DNA of 64,000 nucleotides from positions 744,001 to 808,000 of the forward strand of contig NZ_SGWE01000004.1 of the NCBI RefSeq assembly GCF_013337115.1, read 5' to 3'. Both the position numbers and the translations under genes were made by a program. The first letter of the stretch is position 1, and each line of letters begins with the position of its first letter. The notes under the pieces were generated by a model. That model made no database searches and was not told the origin of the DNA. It saw only the letters and a program-made list of their open reading frames with translations. The DNA is from Deinococcus sp. JMULE3 (GTDB lineage Bacteria; Deinococcota; Deinococci; Deinococcales; Deinococcaceae). Shown piece by piece: positions 9,748 through 19,332 of the stretch.

Positions 9748-10828
9748 GCTGGCCCTCCTCGCCCATCTGGAGGAGTTGCAGTTCGCGCTGCGCGCGGGCG
9801 AGGTTCGCCACGACCGGCCCCAGCGCGCCCGCGATGACGCTGTCGAGGGGGTGGTTCTTGCCCTCGCCTTCCAGGCGGTGGTCGGTCACGCGGTTCTGGG
9901 GGTAGTTGTACGTGCGGATCTTCTCGCTGCGGTCGCCGCTGCCGACCTGCGCGGCGCGGTCGCTGCGTTCGCGTTCCTCCCGCGCGATCCGTTCGCGTTC
10001 CGCGAGGCGCGCGGCGAGCACCTGCAGGGCCTTCTCGCGGTTCTTGATCTGCGAGCGGCCGTCCTGGCACACGACCATGATCTCGTCGGGGGTGCCCGCG
10101 CGGTACACGGCGCGCACGGCGGAGTCGGTGGTGTTCACCCCCTGCCCGCCCGCACCCTGAGAGCGGAACACGTCGATGCGGACCTCGGACAGGTCCAGCT
10201 GCACCTCTGCGGTGTCCGCCTCGGGCAGCACGGCCACCGTGACGGTGCTCGTGTGGATGCGGCCCTGGCTCTCGGTGGCGGGGACGCGCTGCACGCGGTG
10301 CACGCCGCGCTCCCACTTGAACGCGCGGAACGCGCCGTCGCCCGTGATCTCGGCGACGACCTTGCTCGCGCCACCCAGGTCGCTCTCGCTGGCGTCCAGC
10401 ACGGTCACCTTCAGGCCCAGCCCCTCGGCGTAGCGGGTGTACATGCGCAGCAGGTCCATCACGAACAGCCCGGCTTCCGCGCCGCCCGCCCCGGCCCGCA
10501 GTTCCAGGATGACGTCCTTCGGGTCGTCCGGGTCTGTGGGCAGCAGCAGCACGACGAGGTCCGATTCGATCTCGGCCAGTCGCGCCTCAAGCGCCTGCAC
10601 TTCCCCGGCGGCCAGTTCGCGCATGTCGGGGTCGGTCAGGAGTTCGCGCGCGCCGGTCAGGTCGCCCTGCAGCCCGTCGCGTTCGCGCAGCAGGGTCACG
10701 AGCGGCAGGAGTTCGCGGTGGCGGCGGGTCAGGCGGGCGTACTCGCGCGGGTCGGCCAGCGCGGCCGGGTCGCCCAGCGCCCGCTCGACCTTCCCGAATT
10801 CCGCCGCGAGTTCGTCGAGGCGGCTCAC
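9734..10828 (-). CDS. prfA: Peptide chain release factor 1
   Basis: Reads UAA/UAG stop codons and triggers peptide release in the ribosome. The catalytic motif '[15 protein letters not shown]' contains GGQ, whose Gln is methylated in the family. The codon-recognition motif is '[10 protein letters not shown]' (PAT, the RF1 type, not the RF2 SPF type). From the GTG at 10828 ([11 protein letters not shown]) the protein is 364 residues, close to E. coli RF1 (360). The frame is open to 10939 and another GTG lies at 10858. I see no Shine-Dalgarno at any of them, so the exact start is uncertain. The last 14 bp overlap the NUDIX gene. Confidence 0.93.
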   Translation of the reverse strand: MSRLDELAAEFGKVERALGDPAALADPREYARLTRRHRELLPLVTLLRERDGLQGDLTGARELLTDPDMRELAAGEVQALEARLAEIESDLVVLLLPTDPDDPKDVILELRAGAGGAEAGLFVMDLLRMYTRYAEGLGLKVTVLDASESDLGGASKVVAEITGDGAFRAFKWERGVHRVQRVPATESQGRIHTSTVTVAVLPEADTAEVQLDLSEVRIDVFRSQGAGGQGVNTTDSAVRAVYRAGTPDEIMVVCQDGRSQIKNREKALQVLAARLAERERIAREERERSDRAAQVGSGDRSEKIRTYNYPQNRVTDHRLEGEGKNHPLDSVIAGALGPVVANLARAQRELQLLQMGEEGQHGAA

Positions 10829-10970
10829 GGGGCGGGGGAGCGCCCGCGTGCTCGGCACGGCGGACGGCTGTGGGCAGACAGGGTGGACACGGGAATCATG
10901 AGCGCAGTCTAGCGCCCGCCCGCGAGCGGCTGCGGACACGTTCCCCTGACGCGGCGCTCACAGTGGGCCT

Positions 10971-11012
10971 GCCGGGTGTCAGGTGTCGGCCCGCTCCAGC
11001 CTGACACCCGGC
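10971..11012. repeat. Perfect 13-bp inverted repeat between divergent prfA and hom
   Basis: GCCGGGTGTCAGG at 10971-10983 is exactly repeated in inverse at 11000-11012 with a 16-nt spacer. It lies between two divergent genes, about 70 bp upstream of hom, so it is not at a 3' end. It could be an operator or a stable hairpin. Confidence 0.6.
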
Positions 11013-11071
11013 AGCCTCTCCCCCACCGGGAATGCGTCTAATCCAGGGGTCCGGGGGGGGGGCGGGGGCGC

Positions 11072-11077
11072 TACAGT
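11072..11077 (+). promoter_or_regulatory. -10 hexamer TACAGT for leaderless hom mRNA
   Basis: TACAGT lies 7 nt before the ATG at 11085 with no ribosome binding site between them. Confidence 0.65.
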
Positions 11078-11084
11078 CGGGCGC

Positions 11085-12047
11085 ATGAGAACCGTGACCG
11101 TCGGCGTGCTGGGCTGTGGGACCGTGGGGCAGGACGTCCTGAACCTGATCCAGAAACGCGAGGCGATCTTCGCGGATCTGGGCGTACGGATCGAGGTGGC
11201 GGGCGTGCTGGTGCGTGACACCTCCCGCCAGCGCGCCTGCCCGCCCGGCACGCCCCTGACGACCGACCCGGGGTTCCTGCAGGAGTGCGGCGTGGTGATC
11301 GAGGCGATGGGCGGCGTGGAGCGCCCCATGGACCTGCTGCGCCCGTACCTGCGCTCGGGCCGCCCGGTGATCACGGCGAACAAGGCGCTGCTGGCCGAGA
11401 AGTGGGACGAGCTGCGCGACTACGCGCTGGACGGCAAGCTGTACTACGAGGCGTCCGTGATGGCCGGGACGCCCGTGATCGGCCCGATGAGCACCGTGCT
11501 GCGCGCCAGCACCTTCCAGCGCCTCCAGGCGGTCCTGAACGGCACGTGCCTGTACATCATCACGCAGATGGAACAGGGCAAGGAGTACGCGCAGGCCCTC
11601 GCGGAAGCGCAGGCGCTCGGGTACGCCGAGGACCCGCCCACCCTCGACGTCGGGGGCTTCGACACGGCGCACAAGCTGACGGTCCTGGCGCGCTTCTGCG
11701 CGGACGGGAACTTCCCGTACGACCGGGTGCAGGTGCAGGGCATCGAGCACCTGACCCTGGCGGACGTGCAGGGCGCCCGCTCGCGCGGCGAACGCATCAA
11801 ACTCGTCGCGGAACTCGAAAGCGTGAACGGCGAGTGGCAGGCCCGCGTCTCCCCGCAGTCCCTCCCGGAGGACCACCCGCTGTGCAACGCCGGAGCCAGC
11901 CGCAACGCCATGGTGTACGAGGGCGAGGAATGCGGCACCCTGATCTTCGCCGGGGGCGGCGCGGGCGGCATGGTCACCGCGAGCGCCATGGTCGGCGACC
12001 TGCTCGACTGGGTGATCGGCTTCCCCGGGCACGTGCCTCTGCACTGA
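11085..12047 (+). CDS. hom: Homoserine dehydrogenase
   Basis: Reduces aspartate semialdehyde to homoserine with NAD(P)H, the branch step to threonine and methionine. The N-terminal Rossmann motif is '[14 protein letters not shown]' (about 4-17). '[13 protein letters not shown]' is the conserved NADP-contact region. The catalytic domain contains '[12 protein letters not shown]' and '[16 protein letters not shown]'. At 320 residues it ends after the catalytic domain and lacks the regulatory ACT domain found in the roughly 430-residue forms, so threonine feedback through ACT is not expected. The ATG at 11085 is preceded by TACAGT at leaderless spacing. Confidence 0.92.
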   Translation: MRTVTVGVLGCGTVGQDVLNLIQKREAIFADLGVRIEVAGVLVRDTSRQRACPPGTPLTTDPGFLQECGVVIEAMGGVERPMDLLRPYLRSGRPVITANKALLAEKWDELRDYALDGKLYYEASVMAGTPVIGPMSTVLRASTFQRLQAVLNGTCLYIITQMEQGKEYAQALAEAQALGYAEDPPTLDVGGFDTAHKLTVLARFCADGNFPYDRVQVQGIEHLTLADVQGARSRGERIKLVAELESVNGEWQARVSPQSLPEDHPLCNAGASRNAMVYEGEECGTLIFAGGGAGGMVTASAMVGDLLDWVIGFPGHVPLH

Positions 12048-12052
12048 ATTCT

Positions 12053-12194
12053 GGGTTGTGGGAAGTAGGGAGTGGGGAGTGGGAACAGCACAAACAGGGA
12101 GCGTCGGCACTGGCCTTCGCTCCCTGCTTCTCTGTCTGGGGGCTTCAGCGGGGGCGGGTCAGGCAACCGACCCACTCCCCACTCCCCACAACCC
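12053..12194. repeat. Family B repeat: long GTGGG-type inverted arms
   Basis: A left arm (12053-12083, GGGTTGTGGGAAGTAGGGAG then GTGGGGAGTGGG) and a right arm (12171-12194) are near-complementary and enclose about 87 bp that holds a smaller AGGGAGCG/CGCTCCCT hairpin. It fills the gap between convergent hom and the SIS-domain gene. Related elements occur at 31921-32046, 36143-36212 and 43877-43950. Confidence 0.75.
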
Positions 12195-12205
12195 ACTGCC
12201 CCCGT

Positions 12206-13201
12206 TCACTCCTCGTCGTGGTCGTCCTCGTCGAGTTCCACGTCGGCGACGTCCTGGTCGTCGGCCCAGTCCTTGACGACGTTCGTGCGGCGCAGGTCGT
12301 CGCGGGGCGCGGCGAGGCGGGCCTGTTCGCGGTCCTCGCCGCTCATGACGCCCTGCGCGCGGCCCAGGACGGGCTGGTCGGCGGCGGACGCGCCGTAGCG
12401 TTCGGCGAGGTACGCGGCGACCCACGCGCCGAAGTACCACAGGGCCAGCTGCGCCGGGTAGCCGACGGCGCCGTCCGGGTAGGGGACGTGGATGATCTCG
12501 TCGATGCGGGATTCCAGGACCTCGCGCGCGAGCAGGAGGGTGTCGTCGGCGTCCCCGAGGATCACGGCGACCTTGGCGTCCCCTTTTTCGTGCTGCGCCT
12601 CGAACGCGCCGGTCACGAGGGGCAGGGGGTCGCCGATCAGGGGGACGCTGAGGGTCTTGCCGGTGCGGGCCAGCAGCTGCTGCCACGCGTGCGGCAGGGC
12701 GTCCGCGTCGGGCGCGGCGAGCAGCAGCGGGAGGCGGCCCCACAGGCTCCAGGCGAGGTCGCGGGCGGGGTTGTTTTCCGTGACGTGCGGGGCGCAGCGG
12801 GCGGCGAGGTCGGCGATCAGGGCGTCGGCGGCCTGGGCGTCCTCGCTGTGGCCGGTCGCGTGGGCGACGTATTGCGCGAAGTGGTACGTGGCGAGCGGCC
12901 CGCCGGGGACCAGGGTGTCGATCTCCTCGGGGGTGCCGCCGGTGGCGACGCGGCGCACCTGCGCGCCGGCGACGCTGGCGAGGTCGGCGTAGTCGGTGGC
13001 GAGGGCGGCGGCGTCGGGGCTGCTCAGGACGAACTGTGTGCCGCTGCGGGTGAGGCTGCTGGCGACCAGGGTCTGCGCGAGGTGCGCCGCCAGCTGGCCC
13101 TCGCCACTGCCGACGAGGCCGTAGGGGGCGTCTTCGGGGCGGGTGGGGCCGCTGTAGCTGCCGGGCAGCGTTTCAAGCAGGGTCAGGAGGTGGGTGCTCA
13201 T
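12206..13201 (-). CDS. SIS-domain protein, phosphoglucose/phosphomannose isomerase-like
   Basis: A 331-residue protein from the ATG at 13201 (MSTHLLTLLETLPGSYSGP). It has two alpha/beta sugar-isomerase (SIS) halves: 'FVLSSPDAAALATDYADLA' sits near the first fold and 'NNPARDLAWSLWGRLPLLLAA' opens the second. The ending 'PAQLALWYFGAWVAAYLAERYG' is like the C-terminal domain of bifunctional phosphoglucose/phosphomannose isomerases. Catalytic residues cannot be placed with confidence, so isomerase activity is family inference. The C-terminus is strongly acidic (DVELDEDDHDEE). The open frame extends 26 codons upstream, but that stretch is low-complexity. Confidence 0.7.
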   Translation of the reverse strand: MSTHLLTLLETLPGSYSGPTRPEDAPYGLVGSGEGQLAAHLAQTLVASSLTRSGTQFVLSSPDAAALATDYADLASVAGAQVRRVATGGTPEEIDTLVPGGPLATYHFAQYVAHATGHSEDAQAADALIADLAARCAPHVTENNPARDLAWSLWGRLPLLLAAPDADALPHAWQQLLARTGKTLSVPLIGDPLPLVTGAFEAQHEKGDAKVAVILGDADDTLLLAREVLESRIDEIIHVPYPDGAVGYPAQLALWYFGAWVAAYLAERYGASAADQPVLGRAQGVMSGEDREQARLAAPRDDLRRTNVVKDWADDQDVADVELDEDDHDEE

Positions 13202-13373
13202 GCGCTTCAGGGTACAGGCTCCGGGTGGGGGGCAGGGTGACGCGCAGCGGCCGGAGGGGGCAAAAAGTGCGTCAGGCACGCGTTCTTTTTCTTCACGTCC
13301 GCTTAATTCTGCGTGCTAGAATCCGGCGCGTGCGCTTCAAGACAACTGCCGGGGACGTCAACGCCCTGAACGG

Positions 13374-13395
13374 AAAACACCACCCCGAGGGGTGG
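13374..13395 (-). terminator. Intrinsic terminator of tRNA-Arg
   Basis: Read on the minus strand, a CCACCC/GGGTGG hairpin (13380-13395) is followed by a run of four T (13374-13377), 12 nt after the CCA end of the tRNA. Confidence 0.75.
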
Positions 13396-13406
13396 CGTTC
13401 AGTGGG

Positions 13407-13483
<77 letters not shown>

Positions 13484-13523
13484 AGAGCTCCGGTACCCTA
13501 GCACCTCGCATGAAGGAGATCAA

Positions 13524-15404
13524 GTGAACAAGAAGAAACTCGTGAACGTCCTGATGGGCGTCCTGGCCCTGCTGCTCGTGGTCGGCATGGCCTACCAGTT
13601 CACCCCGAACCTGGGCGACCTGTTCAACAAGCAGACCGGCACGCCCGCCCTGACCGTGAACGGCACGACCGTCACCGTCGAGCAGCTCGAGGCCGCCAGG
13701 CGGCAGAACCCGGTGCTGAGCAGCACCGACACCGGCGTCATGGGTGACGACTTCAAGACGTACGTGGTCGCGCAGCAGATCGACCAGACGCTCGTGTCGA
13801 ACGCCGTGAAGGACATCAAGGTCAGCCGCGGCGACGTGGACGCCAAGGTCAAGGAAGTCCGCGCGCAGAACAACCTGACCGACAACAAGGCCTGGACGGA
13901 CGCGCTGCAGGGCGTCGGCCTGACCGACAGCGAGTACCGCAAGCAGGTCCGCCAGAGCCTCGCCATCGAACGCAAGGTGGACGAGATCAAGAAGGCCGTG
14001 CCCGCCGCGACCGACGCGGAACTGCAGGCGTACTACGACCTGAACACCGACAAGTACCAGACCGACGCGCGCATCCAGGGCCGTCAGATCGTCGTGGCCG
14101 ACAAGGCCAAAGCAGCCGACCTCCTCAAGCAGCTCAGGGGCGGCGCGGACTTCGCGCAACTGGCGGGCGCGAACAGCACGGAATTCAAGGACCGGGGCGG
14201 TGCCCTGGGCCCCATCGAGAACGGCGCGCCGCGCCCCGTGGCTCAGGTGGCGCTGCCCAGCGAGGTCGGCGCGGCCGCGTTCGCCCTGAAGGACGGCGGC
14301 CTGACGGACGTCGTGGAGAGCGGCGGGAAGTTCTACATCGTGAAGGTCGAGAAGTACCTCGCCCCCAGCGCCAAGCCCTTCGCCGAGGCGAAGAGTGACG
14401 TGGCGACCGCCGTGAACGAGAGCAAGAAGAACGCCGCCGTGGAAGCCTGGATCGAGGGTCTGCGCAAGGACGCCAAGGTCGAGTTCAAGGACCTGAACTG
14501 GACCGTGCAGGACCCCACCGTCGCGACCGTCGCCGGGAAGGACATCCGGTACTCGCAGGTGATCGAGCAGGTCGTCGGCAACCAGCAGTTCGCCAGCCTC
14601 CTGCAGCAGGTTCCGGCCGAGCAGGCCGCGCAGCTCGTGAACGGCATGCTGAAACCGCAGGTCGTGCAGCAGCTCATCCAGGGTTACGGCGCGCCCACCA
14701 TCGCCGAGCGCCTGAAATTGAACCTCGTCGGCACCCGCCAGGAGATCGCGCAGGGCGTCGCCGCGTACGGCGCGCGGAACGCGAAGGTCACCGACGCGGA
14801 CCTGCAGGCGTACTACACCGAGAACAAGGCGCAGTTCGAATCGCCCGCCAGCGCCACCGTCAGCGAGGCCAGCTTCAAGGACCAGGCGAAAGCCGTGGCG
14901 TTCCGCAACTCGTACACCCGCGGGGACTTCGTGTCGGCGGCCAGCAAGGCCGGCGGTACCGTCAGCGAGCGCGGCGACGTGACCGCCGGGGACGGCAAAC
15001 TGAGCGAGGAACTGAACGCCGCCGTGTTCAGCGCCCGGAGCCTCAAGGACGCCGCCGACGGCAGCCTGAGCGACGTCGTGAAGGTCGGCGAGCGCTACTC
15101 GGTGCTGTACGTGACCGACCTGAAACCCGCCGAGACCAGGAGCTTCGCCGAGGTGCGCGATCAGATCGAACCGGTCGTGCTGGCGCAGGAGAAGGGCAGC
15201 GAAGGCCAGACGTTCCTGGACGCCCAGATCAAGACCCTGAAACCCACCGACAAGCTCAAGGACGTGCTGGCCGCGCAGGAGAAACGCGTGGCCGCCCAGG
15301 CACCCAAAGCGCCCGCCACCCCAGCCGAGGACGGTGCGGCGACCGACGGCGCGAAGACCGACGCGGCCAAGACGGACGCCACCCCGCCCACCAGCGACAA
15401 GTAA
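13524..15404 (+). CDS. SurA/PpiD-like periplasmic peptidyl-prolyl isomerase
   Basis: A 626-residue membrane-anchored foldase. It has N-terminal anchor 'VLMGVLALLLVVGMAYQF' (about 8-25), then a SurA_N-like chaperone domain starting 'LTVNGTTVTVEQLEAARRQ'. A parvulin (rotamase) domain lies at about 180-275, with 'GGADFAQLAGANSTEFKDRG' in its core. A second half repeats the layout ('TVAGKDIRYSQVIEQVVGNQ', then a degenerate rotamase domain). The tail is Ala/Pro/Asp/Thr-rich. It should assist folding of exported proteins. The start is GTG at 13524 with AAGGAG six bases before it. Whether the parvulin domains are active is not clear. Confidence 0.85.
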   Translation: MNKKKLVNVLMGVLALLLVVGMAYQFTPNLGDLFNKQTGTPALTVNGTTVTVEQLEAARRQNPVLSSTDTGVMGDDFKTYVVAQQIDQTLVSNAVKDIKVSRGDVDAKVKEVRAQNNLTDNKAWTDALQGVGLTDSEYRKQVRQSLAIERKVDEIKKAVPAATDAELQAYYDLNTDKYQTDARIQGRQIVVADKAKAADLLKQLRGGADFAQLAGANSTEFKDRGGALGPIENGAPRPVAQVALPSEVGAAAFALKDGGLTDVVESGGKFYIVKVEKYLAPSAKPFAEAKSDVATAVNESKKNAAVEAWIEGLRKDAKVEFKDLNWTVQDPTVATVAGKDIRYSQVIEQVVGNQQFASLLQQVPAEQAAQLVNGMLKPQVVQQLIQGYGAPTIAERLKLNLVGTRQEIAQGVAAYGARNAKVTDADLQAYYTENKAQFESPASATVSEASFKDQAKAVAFRNSYTRGDFVSAASKAGGTVSERGDVTAGDGKLSEELNAAVFSARSLKDAADGSLSDVVKVGERYSVLYVTDLKPAETRSFAEVRDQIEPVVLAQEKGSEGQTFLDAQIKTLKPTDKLKDVLAAQEKRVAAQAPKAPATPAEDGAATDGAKTDAAKTDATPPTSDK

Positions 15405-15419
15405 AGCCCTCACGCAGCG

Positions 15420-15452
15420 CCGCCCCGGTCCATCACGGTCCGGGGCGGTTGT
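15420..15452 (+). terminator. Terminator after the foldase gene
   Basis: CCGCCCCGG (15420-15428) pairs with CCGGGGCGG (15440-15448), followed by TTGTT. It lies between the convergent foldase and FUN14 genes and may serve both. Confidence 0.8.
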
Positions 15453-15458
15453 TCGTGT

Positions 15459-15839
15459 CTACACGCGGGCGCGCAGGCCCAGCAGCAGCCCGGCGGTGAA
15501 CGCCCCGGCGAACGGCAGGTTCGCGGTCAGGATGCGGGTCAGCCACGCGCCGCCGTTCTCGCGGCCCTGCGCCAGCCACGGTTCGGCCAGCGCCTGCACG
15601 CGCAGCCAGTTCACGCTGACCAGATCGAAGTACGCCAGGACCTGCAACGTGATGAACAGCAGCCCCAGGCCGACCAGCGCCCAGCGGCCGATGTGTTTCA
15701 GGGCGACGCCCGTCGCGAAGCCCAGCAGCGCGCCGACGCTCAGGTCGGGCAGCAGGGGTTTCAGGGCGTCCGCGAACCCCGCCGGGGCGGGCGCGGCCGC
15801 GCTGACATGAAGGAGGATGGTGGAACCGGTGGCGCTCAA
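15459..15839 (-). CDS. FUN14-family membrane protein
   Basis: A 126-residue integral membrane protein with the FUN14 pattern: 'LSVGALLGFATGVALKHIGRWALVGLGLLFITLQVLAYFDLVSVNW' in outline, giving three hydrophobic segments (about 33-50, 52-70, 105-124), the last being 'FAGAFTAGLLLGLRARV'. The bacterial family has no firm function. The predicted start is TTG at 15839. A TAGGAT hexamer sits 9 nt upstream on the same strand, which fits a near-leaderless transcript. Confidence 0.8.
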   Translation of the reverse strand: MSATGSTILLHVSAAAPAPAGFADALKPLLPDLSVGALLGFATGVALKHIGRWALVGLGLLFITLQVLAYFDLVSVNWLRVQALAEPWLAQGRENGGAWLTRILTANLPFAGAFTAGLLLGLRARV

Positions 15840-15913
15840 GGTGCGCGCATCCTAGCGTGTGGGCGCGTGGCGCACTGCGCTGAAAGGCGGACGGCACGGG
15901 CGGCGCGGCGCGG

Positions 15914-15919
15914 TATGGT
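15914..15919 (+). promoter_or_regulatory. -10 hexamer TATGGT before the sigma factor gene
   Basis: TATGGT ends 9 nt before the GTG at 15929; no Shine-Dalgarno is visible, so a 0-3 nt leader is likely. Confidence 0.5.
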
Positions 15920-15928
15920 GTAGGGACC

Positions 15929-16519
15929 GTGACCCTCCCGACCGAGCCTTCCCTTCCCGACGTGATCTCACCTGACCTGTATGGGCGCCTGTGCGCGGGT
16001 GACGAGCAGACGTGGTTCGAGTTCGTGCAGGAGTACGAGGGCCGCATGTACGGCTACCTGTACCGCCTGGAGGGCAACAGCGAGGACGCGCTGGACCTGA
16101 CGCAGGAGGTCTTCTACCGCGCGTGGCGCAGCATCCGCACGTTCCGCGCCGGGGAGCGGGTCCTGCCGTGGCTGTATCAGGTGGCGCGCAACACGCAGAT
16201 CGAATCGCACCGCCGCAAGCAGCTGCAACGCTTCTCGCTGGAACAGGCGCGCGAGGACGTGGGCTTCGAGGTGACCAGCGAGCGCCGCTCGCCCGTGCAG
16301 GCCGCCGAGAGCGCCGACGCGCAGGACCGTGTGCAGCGCGCTCTGTCCCAGCTCCCGCACGAGTACCGCGAGGCGGTCGTGCTGCGCTTCGTCGAGGACC
16401 TCAGTTACGACGAGATCGCGCAGATCCAGGGCGTGGCGGTCGGCACGGCCAAGAGCCGCGTGTTCCGCGCCAAGGAGCAGCTCGCCGACCTGCTGGAGAG
16501 CGTCGCCGACGTCCACTGA
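15929..16519 (+). CDS. RNA polymerase sigma factor, ECF type
   Basis: A 196-residue sigma-70-family factor with only regions 2 and 4. Region 2 is at about 25-95 ('EDALDLTQEVFYRAWRSI' is 2.2; 'PWLYQVARNTQIESHRR' covers 2.3-2.4). Region 4 is at about 130-190 ('ALSQLPHEYREAVVLRFVED', then helix-turn-helix 'SYDEIAQIQGVAVGTAKSRV'). It directs RNA polymerase to a special promoter set. No anti-sigma gene with a zinc-binding or membrane segment follows, so its control is not visible here. The start is GTG at 15929. Confidence 0.93.
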   Translation: MTLPTEPSLPDVISPDLYGRLCAGDEQTWFEFVQEYEGRMYGYLYRLEGNSEDALDLTQEVFYRAWRSIRTFRAGERVLPWLYQVARNTQIESHRRKQLQRFSLEQAREDVGFEVTSERRSPVQAAESADAQDRVQRALSQLPHEYREAVVLRFVEDLSYDEIAQIQGVAVGTAKSRVFRAKEQLADLLESVADVH

Positions 16520-16534
16520 CCCCCACGCCGGGGC

Positions 16535-16762
16535 CTACATCTCATCAGTCTCCGGGGGGCCGTCCTCCCAGCGCAGCAGGTCGCCGGGCTGACAGTCCAG
16601 CGCGCGACACAGGGCGTCCAGGGTACTGAAACGCACCGCGCGGGCCTTCCCGGTCTTCAGGATGCTGAGGTTCGCCAGGGTGATCCCCACCCGCGAGGAG
16701 AGTTCCGAGAGGGTCATGCCCCGCTGGGCCAGCAGGTCGTCGAGATGCACGCGGATGGGCAT
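16535..16762 (-). CDS. Small XRE-family transcriptional regulator (YozG-like)
   Basis: A 75-residue DNA-binding protein consisting almost only of a Cro/CI-type helix-turn-helix ('MTLSELSSRVGITLANLSILKTGKARAVRF' spans the two helices, about 16-45), ending 'LDALCRALDCQPGDLLRW'. It starts 1 bp after the stop of the DUF2975 gene. This gene pair recurs in many bacteria. The palindrome in the promoter upstream of the pair is the likely binding site, implying autoregulation. Confidence 0.88.
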   Translation of the reverse strand: MPIRVHLDDLLAQRGMTLSELSSRVGITLANLSILKTGKARAVRFSTLDALCRALDCQPGDLLRWEDGPPETDEM

Positions 16763-16763
16763 G

Positions 16764-17420
16764 TCAGACCGTCAGCTCCTGTTCGGCGCGCAGCTGACGT
16801 TCCTGCTCGCGGATGTGTGCGGCCTGGGTGAGGGCAGCGGCGAACAGCACGCAGACCGCGGCGATCAGCAGGGGCGTGAGGTTCACGCCGAACAGCGTGA
16901 ACGGCAGGCTGCTGTCGGTGTTCATGCCCCGCACGATGGCGTCTTCCGGGAGTTGGCGGCGCAGGGCTTCAAGCGGTTGGATGCGGGCGAACATCCAGCC
17001 GTTCAGCAGAGGTTGCAGCGCGGCCACCACCTGCCCGATCAGGGCCAGTCGCGCGGCGAGGGTCAGGTCGCGGGCGTTGTCGGGATGGAACGGGTCGCGG
17101 AGCAGGCGGCGCGTGAACTGCCGGGCGCGCCACAGCAGGCCGATCACGCACGCCATGAGCAGGGTGAAGCCGGCGAGCCAGCCATTTCTGGCCCATCCTG
17201 ACAGCTCGCCCAGCGGCAGGTGGAAGGTGGAGACGTCGTACCGGCCGCCCGGCAGGCTGAGCGTGAGGTCGAGGGGAATGTTCACGCTGAACACGGTCTG
17301 GGTTCTGTCACCGGACGTGAACACACCCCACAGAAAGACCAGCAGCATCAGGGCCGTCAGGACGGCCAGAGCGGTGAGCGTGAAGGACAGGATGGTCTGG
17401 GCGCGGGCGGGGGTCAGCAT
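16764..17420 (-). CDS. DUF2975 membrane protein
   Basis: A 218-residue protein with four hydrophobic segments: about 11-32, 80-98, 122-142 and 175-197. Between the first two is a periplasmic stretch with 'FSVNIPLDLTLSLPGG'. The order and size match DUF2975 proteins, which are usually paired with a small XRE regulator as here. Function is unknown; a membrane partner that signals to the XRE protein is an inference. A good ribosome site (GGAGG) lies 5-6 nt before the ATG at 17420. Confidence 0.78.
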   Translation of the reverse strand: MLTPARAQTILSFTLTALAVLTALMLLVFLWGVFTSGDRTQTVFSVNIPLDLTLSLPGGRYDVSTFHLPLGELSGWARNGWLAGFTLLMACVIGLLWRARQFTRRLLRDPFHPDNARDLTLAARLALIGQVVAALQPLLNGWMFARIQPLEALRRQLPEDAIVRGMNTDSSLPFTLFGVNLTPLLIAAVCVLFAAALTQAAHIREQERQLRAEQELTV

Positions 17421-17435
17421 GAAGCCTCCAGGGAT

Positions 17436-17473
17436 TTATCGATCTTCGATATTATCGTTTTTCAATATGATCG
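17436..17473 (-). promoter_or_regulatory. AT-rich promoter with CGATA-A-TATCG palindrome
   Basis: This short AT-rich patch stands out in GC-rich DNA. On the minus strand it holds CGATA and TATCG arms around one base (17447-17457), preceded by GATCATATTG and followed by GATCGATAA. It lies upstream of the DUF2975/XRE pair, so an XRE operator overlapping the promoter is the simplest reading. Confidence 0.6.
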
Positions 17474-17550
17474 CTGGGCCGTGAAGCGTCAAGCAGAATT
17501 GCACGCCCCCGTTCCCGACCCGGTGACCCGCCGGTGTAACGAACGCCCGT

Positions 17551-17556
17551 TATTCT
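17551..17556 (+). promoter_or_regulatory. -10 hexamer TATTCT for leaderless thiolase mRNA
   Basis: TATTCT ends 6 nt before the ATG at 17563, without a ribosome binding site. Confidence 0.65.
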
Positions 17557-17562
17557 CCGGGC

Positions 17563-18735
<1,173 letters not shown>

Positions 18736-18823
18736 CACTGCGCCAGACCGGGGGCGGGGGCCACAGGGAGCCTCCCGCCCCTCTTCATGCGCAGATGAGC
18801 GCGCCCGCGGATCACGCGCGTCG

Positions 18824-18829
18824 TAAGGT
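18824..18829 (+). promoter_or_regulatory. -10 hexamer TAAGGT before the frameshifted secreted-protein gene
   Basis: TAAGGT ends 6 nt before ATG 18836, the usual leaderless spacing here; it supports that ATG as the original start of the broken gene. Confidence 0.55.
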
Positions 18830-18835
18830 GCCGGT

Positions 18836-19281
18836 ATGCCGCGCCCCGCACTGCTGCCCCTGCTGGGCGTTCTGATCTGGAGTCTGCCGACCTCCAGCGC
18901 CGCCCTGCACCCGACTGCTACGCCTTCGCGGACTGGCTTCAGTTCTCCCTGCACGCGCCGCTGGACGTGACGACCCTGCGGAAAACCGGCAGCCAGGGAC
19001 ACCCCATAATCTACGTGTACACCCGGGAATTCAGGAACTCCTGCGTCACTGCACCGGCCAGCAACTTCGGATTCGTCAACATCCTCGTCGGCCCGGACCG
19101 TGCCGTACAGCGCATCCTGCTCTCCGGGGATGCTGGGCCGCTGCGGGCGCTCGCCACGTCCCTCAACCCGCGTCACCTGGGGACCGTGCCGCTCGGCAGC
19201 CTGCTGTTCACCTTCGAGGCGGTGCCCGGGCAGATTACCCTGACGCCAAAGCAGCCGCTGGCTATCGTGGATCACCGGTAG
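18836..19281 (+). pseudogene. Secreted protein gene with a -1 frameshift
   Basis: From ATG 18836 the frame gives a signal peptide (MPRPALLPLLGVLIWSLPTS, then SSA) but runs into TGA at 18968. From about 18901 the next frame reads on without interruption to 19281, starting 'PDCYAFADWLQFSLHAPL' and ending 'LAIVDHR'. That part looks like the mature domain, with two Cys and mixed beta/alpha composition. One missing base at about 18900-18912 would join them into one secreted protein of about 148 residues. Either a recent frameshift or a sequence error explains it. A translation restart at GTG 18967 would make a 104-residue protein without signal peptide. Function unknown. Confidence 0.65.
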
Positions 19282-19321
19282 GTGCGCCACCTGGCGGATG
19301 CCGCCGCAGTGGCACGTCCCG

Positions 19322-19327
19322 TAGCGT
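19322..19327 (+). promoter_or_regulatory. -10 hexamer TAGCGT for the serine hydrolase gene
   Basis: TAGCGT ends 5 nt before GTG 19333, favouring that codon over the GTG at 19282. Confidence 0.55.
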
Positions 19328-19332
19328 GGGGC

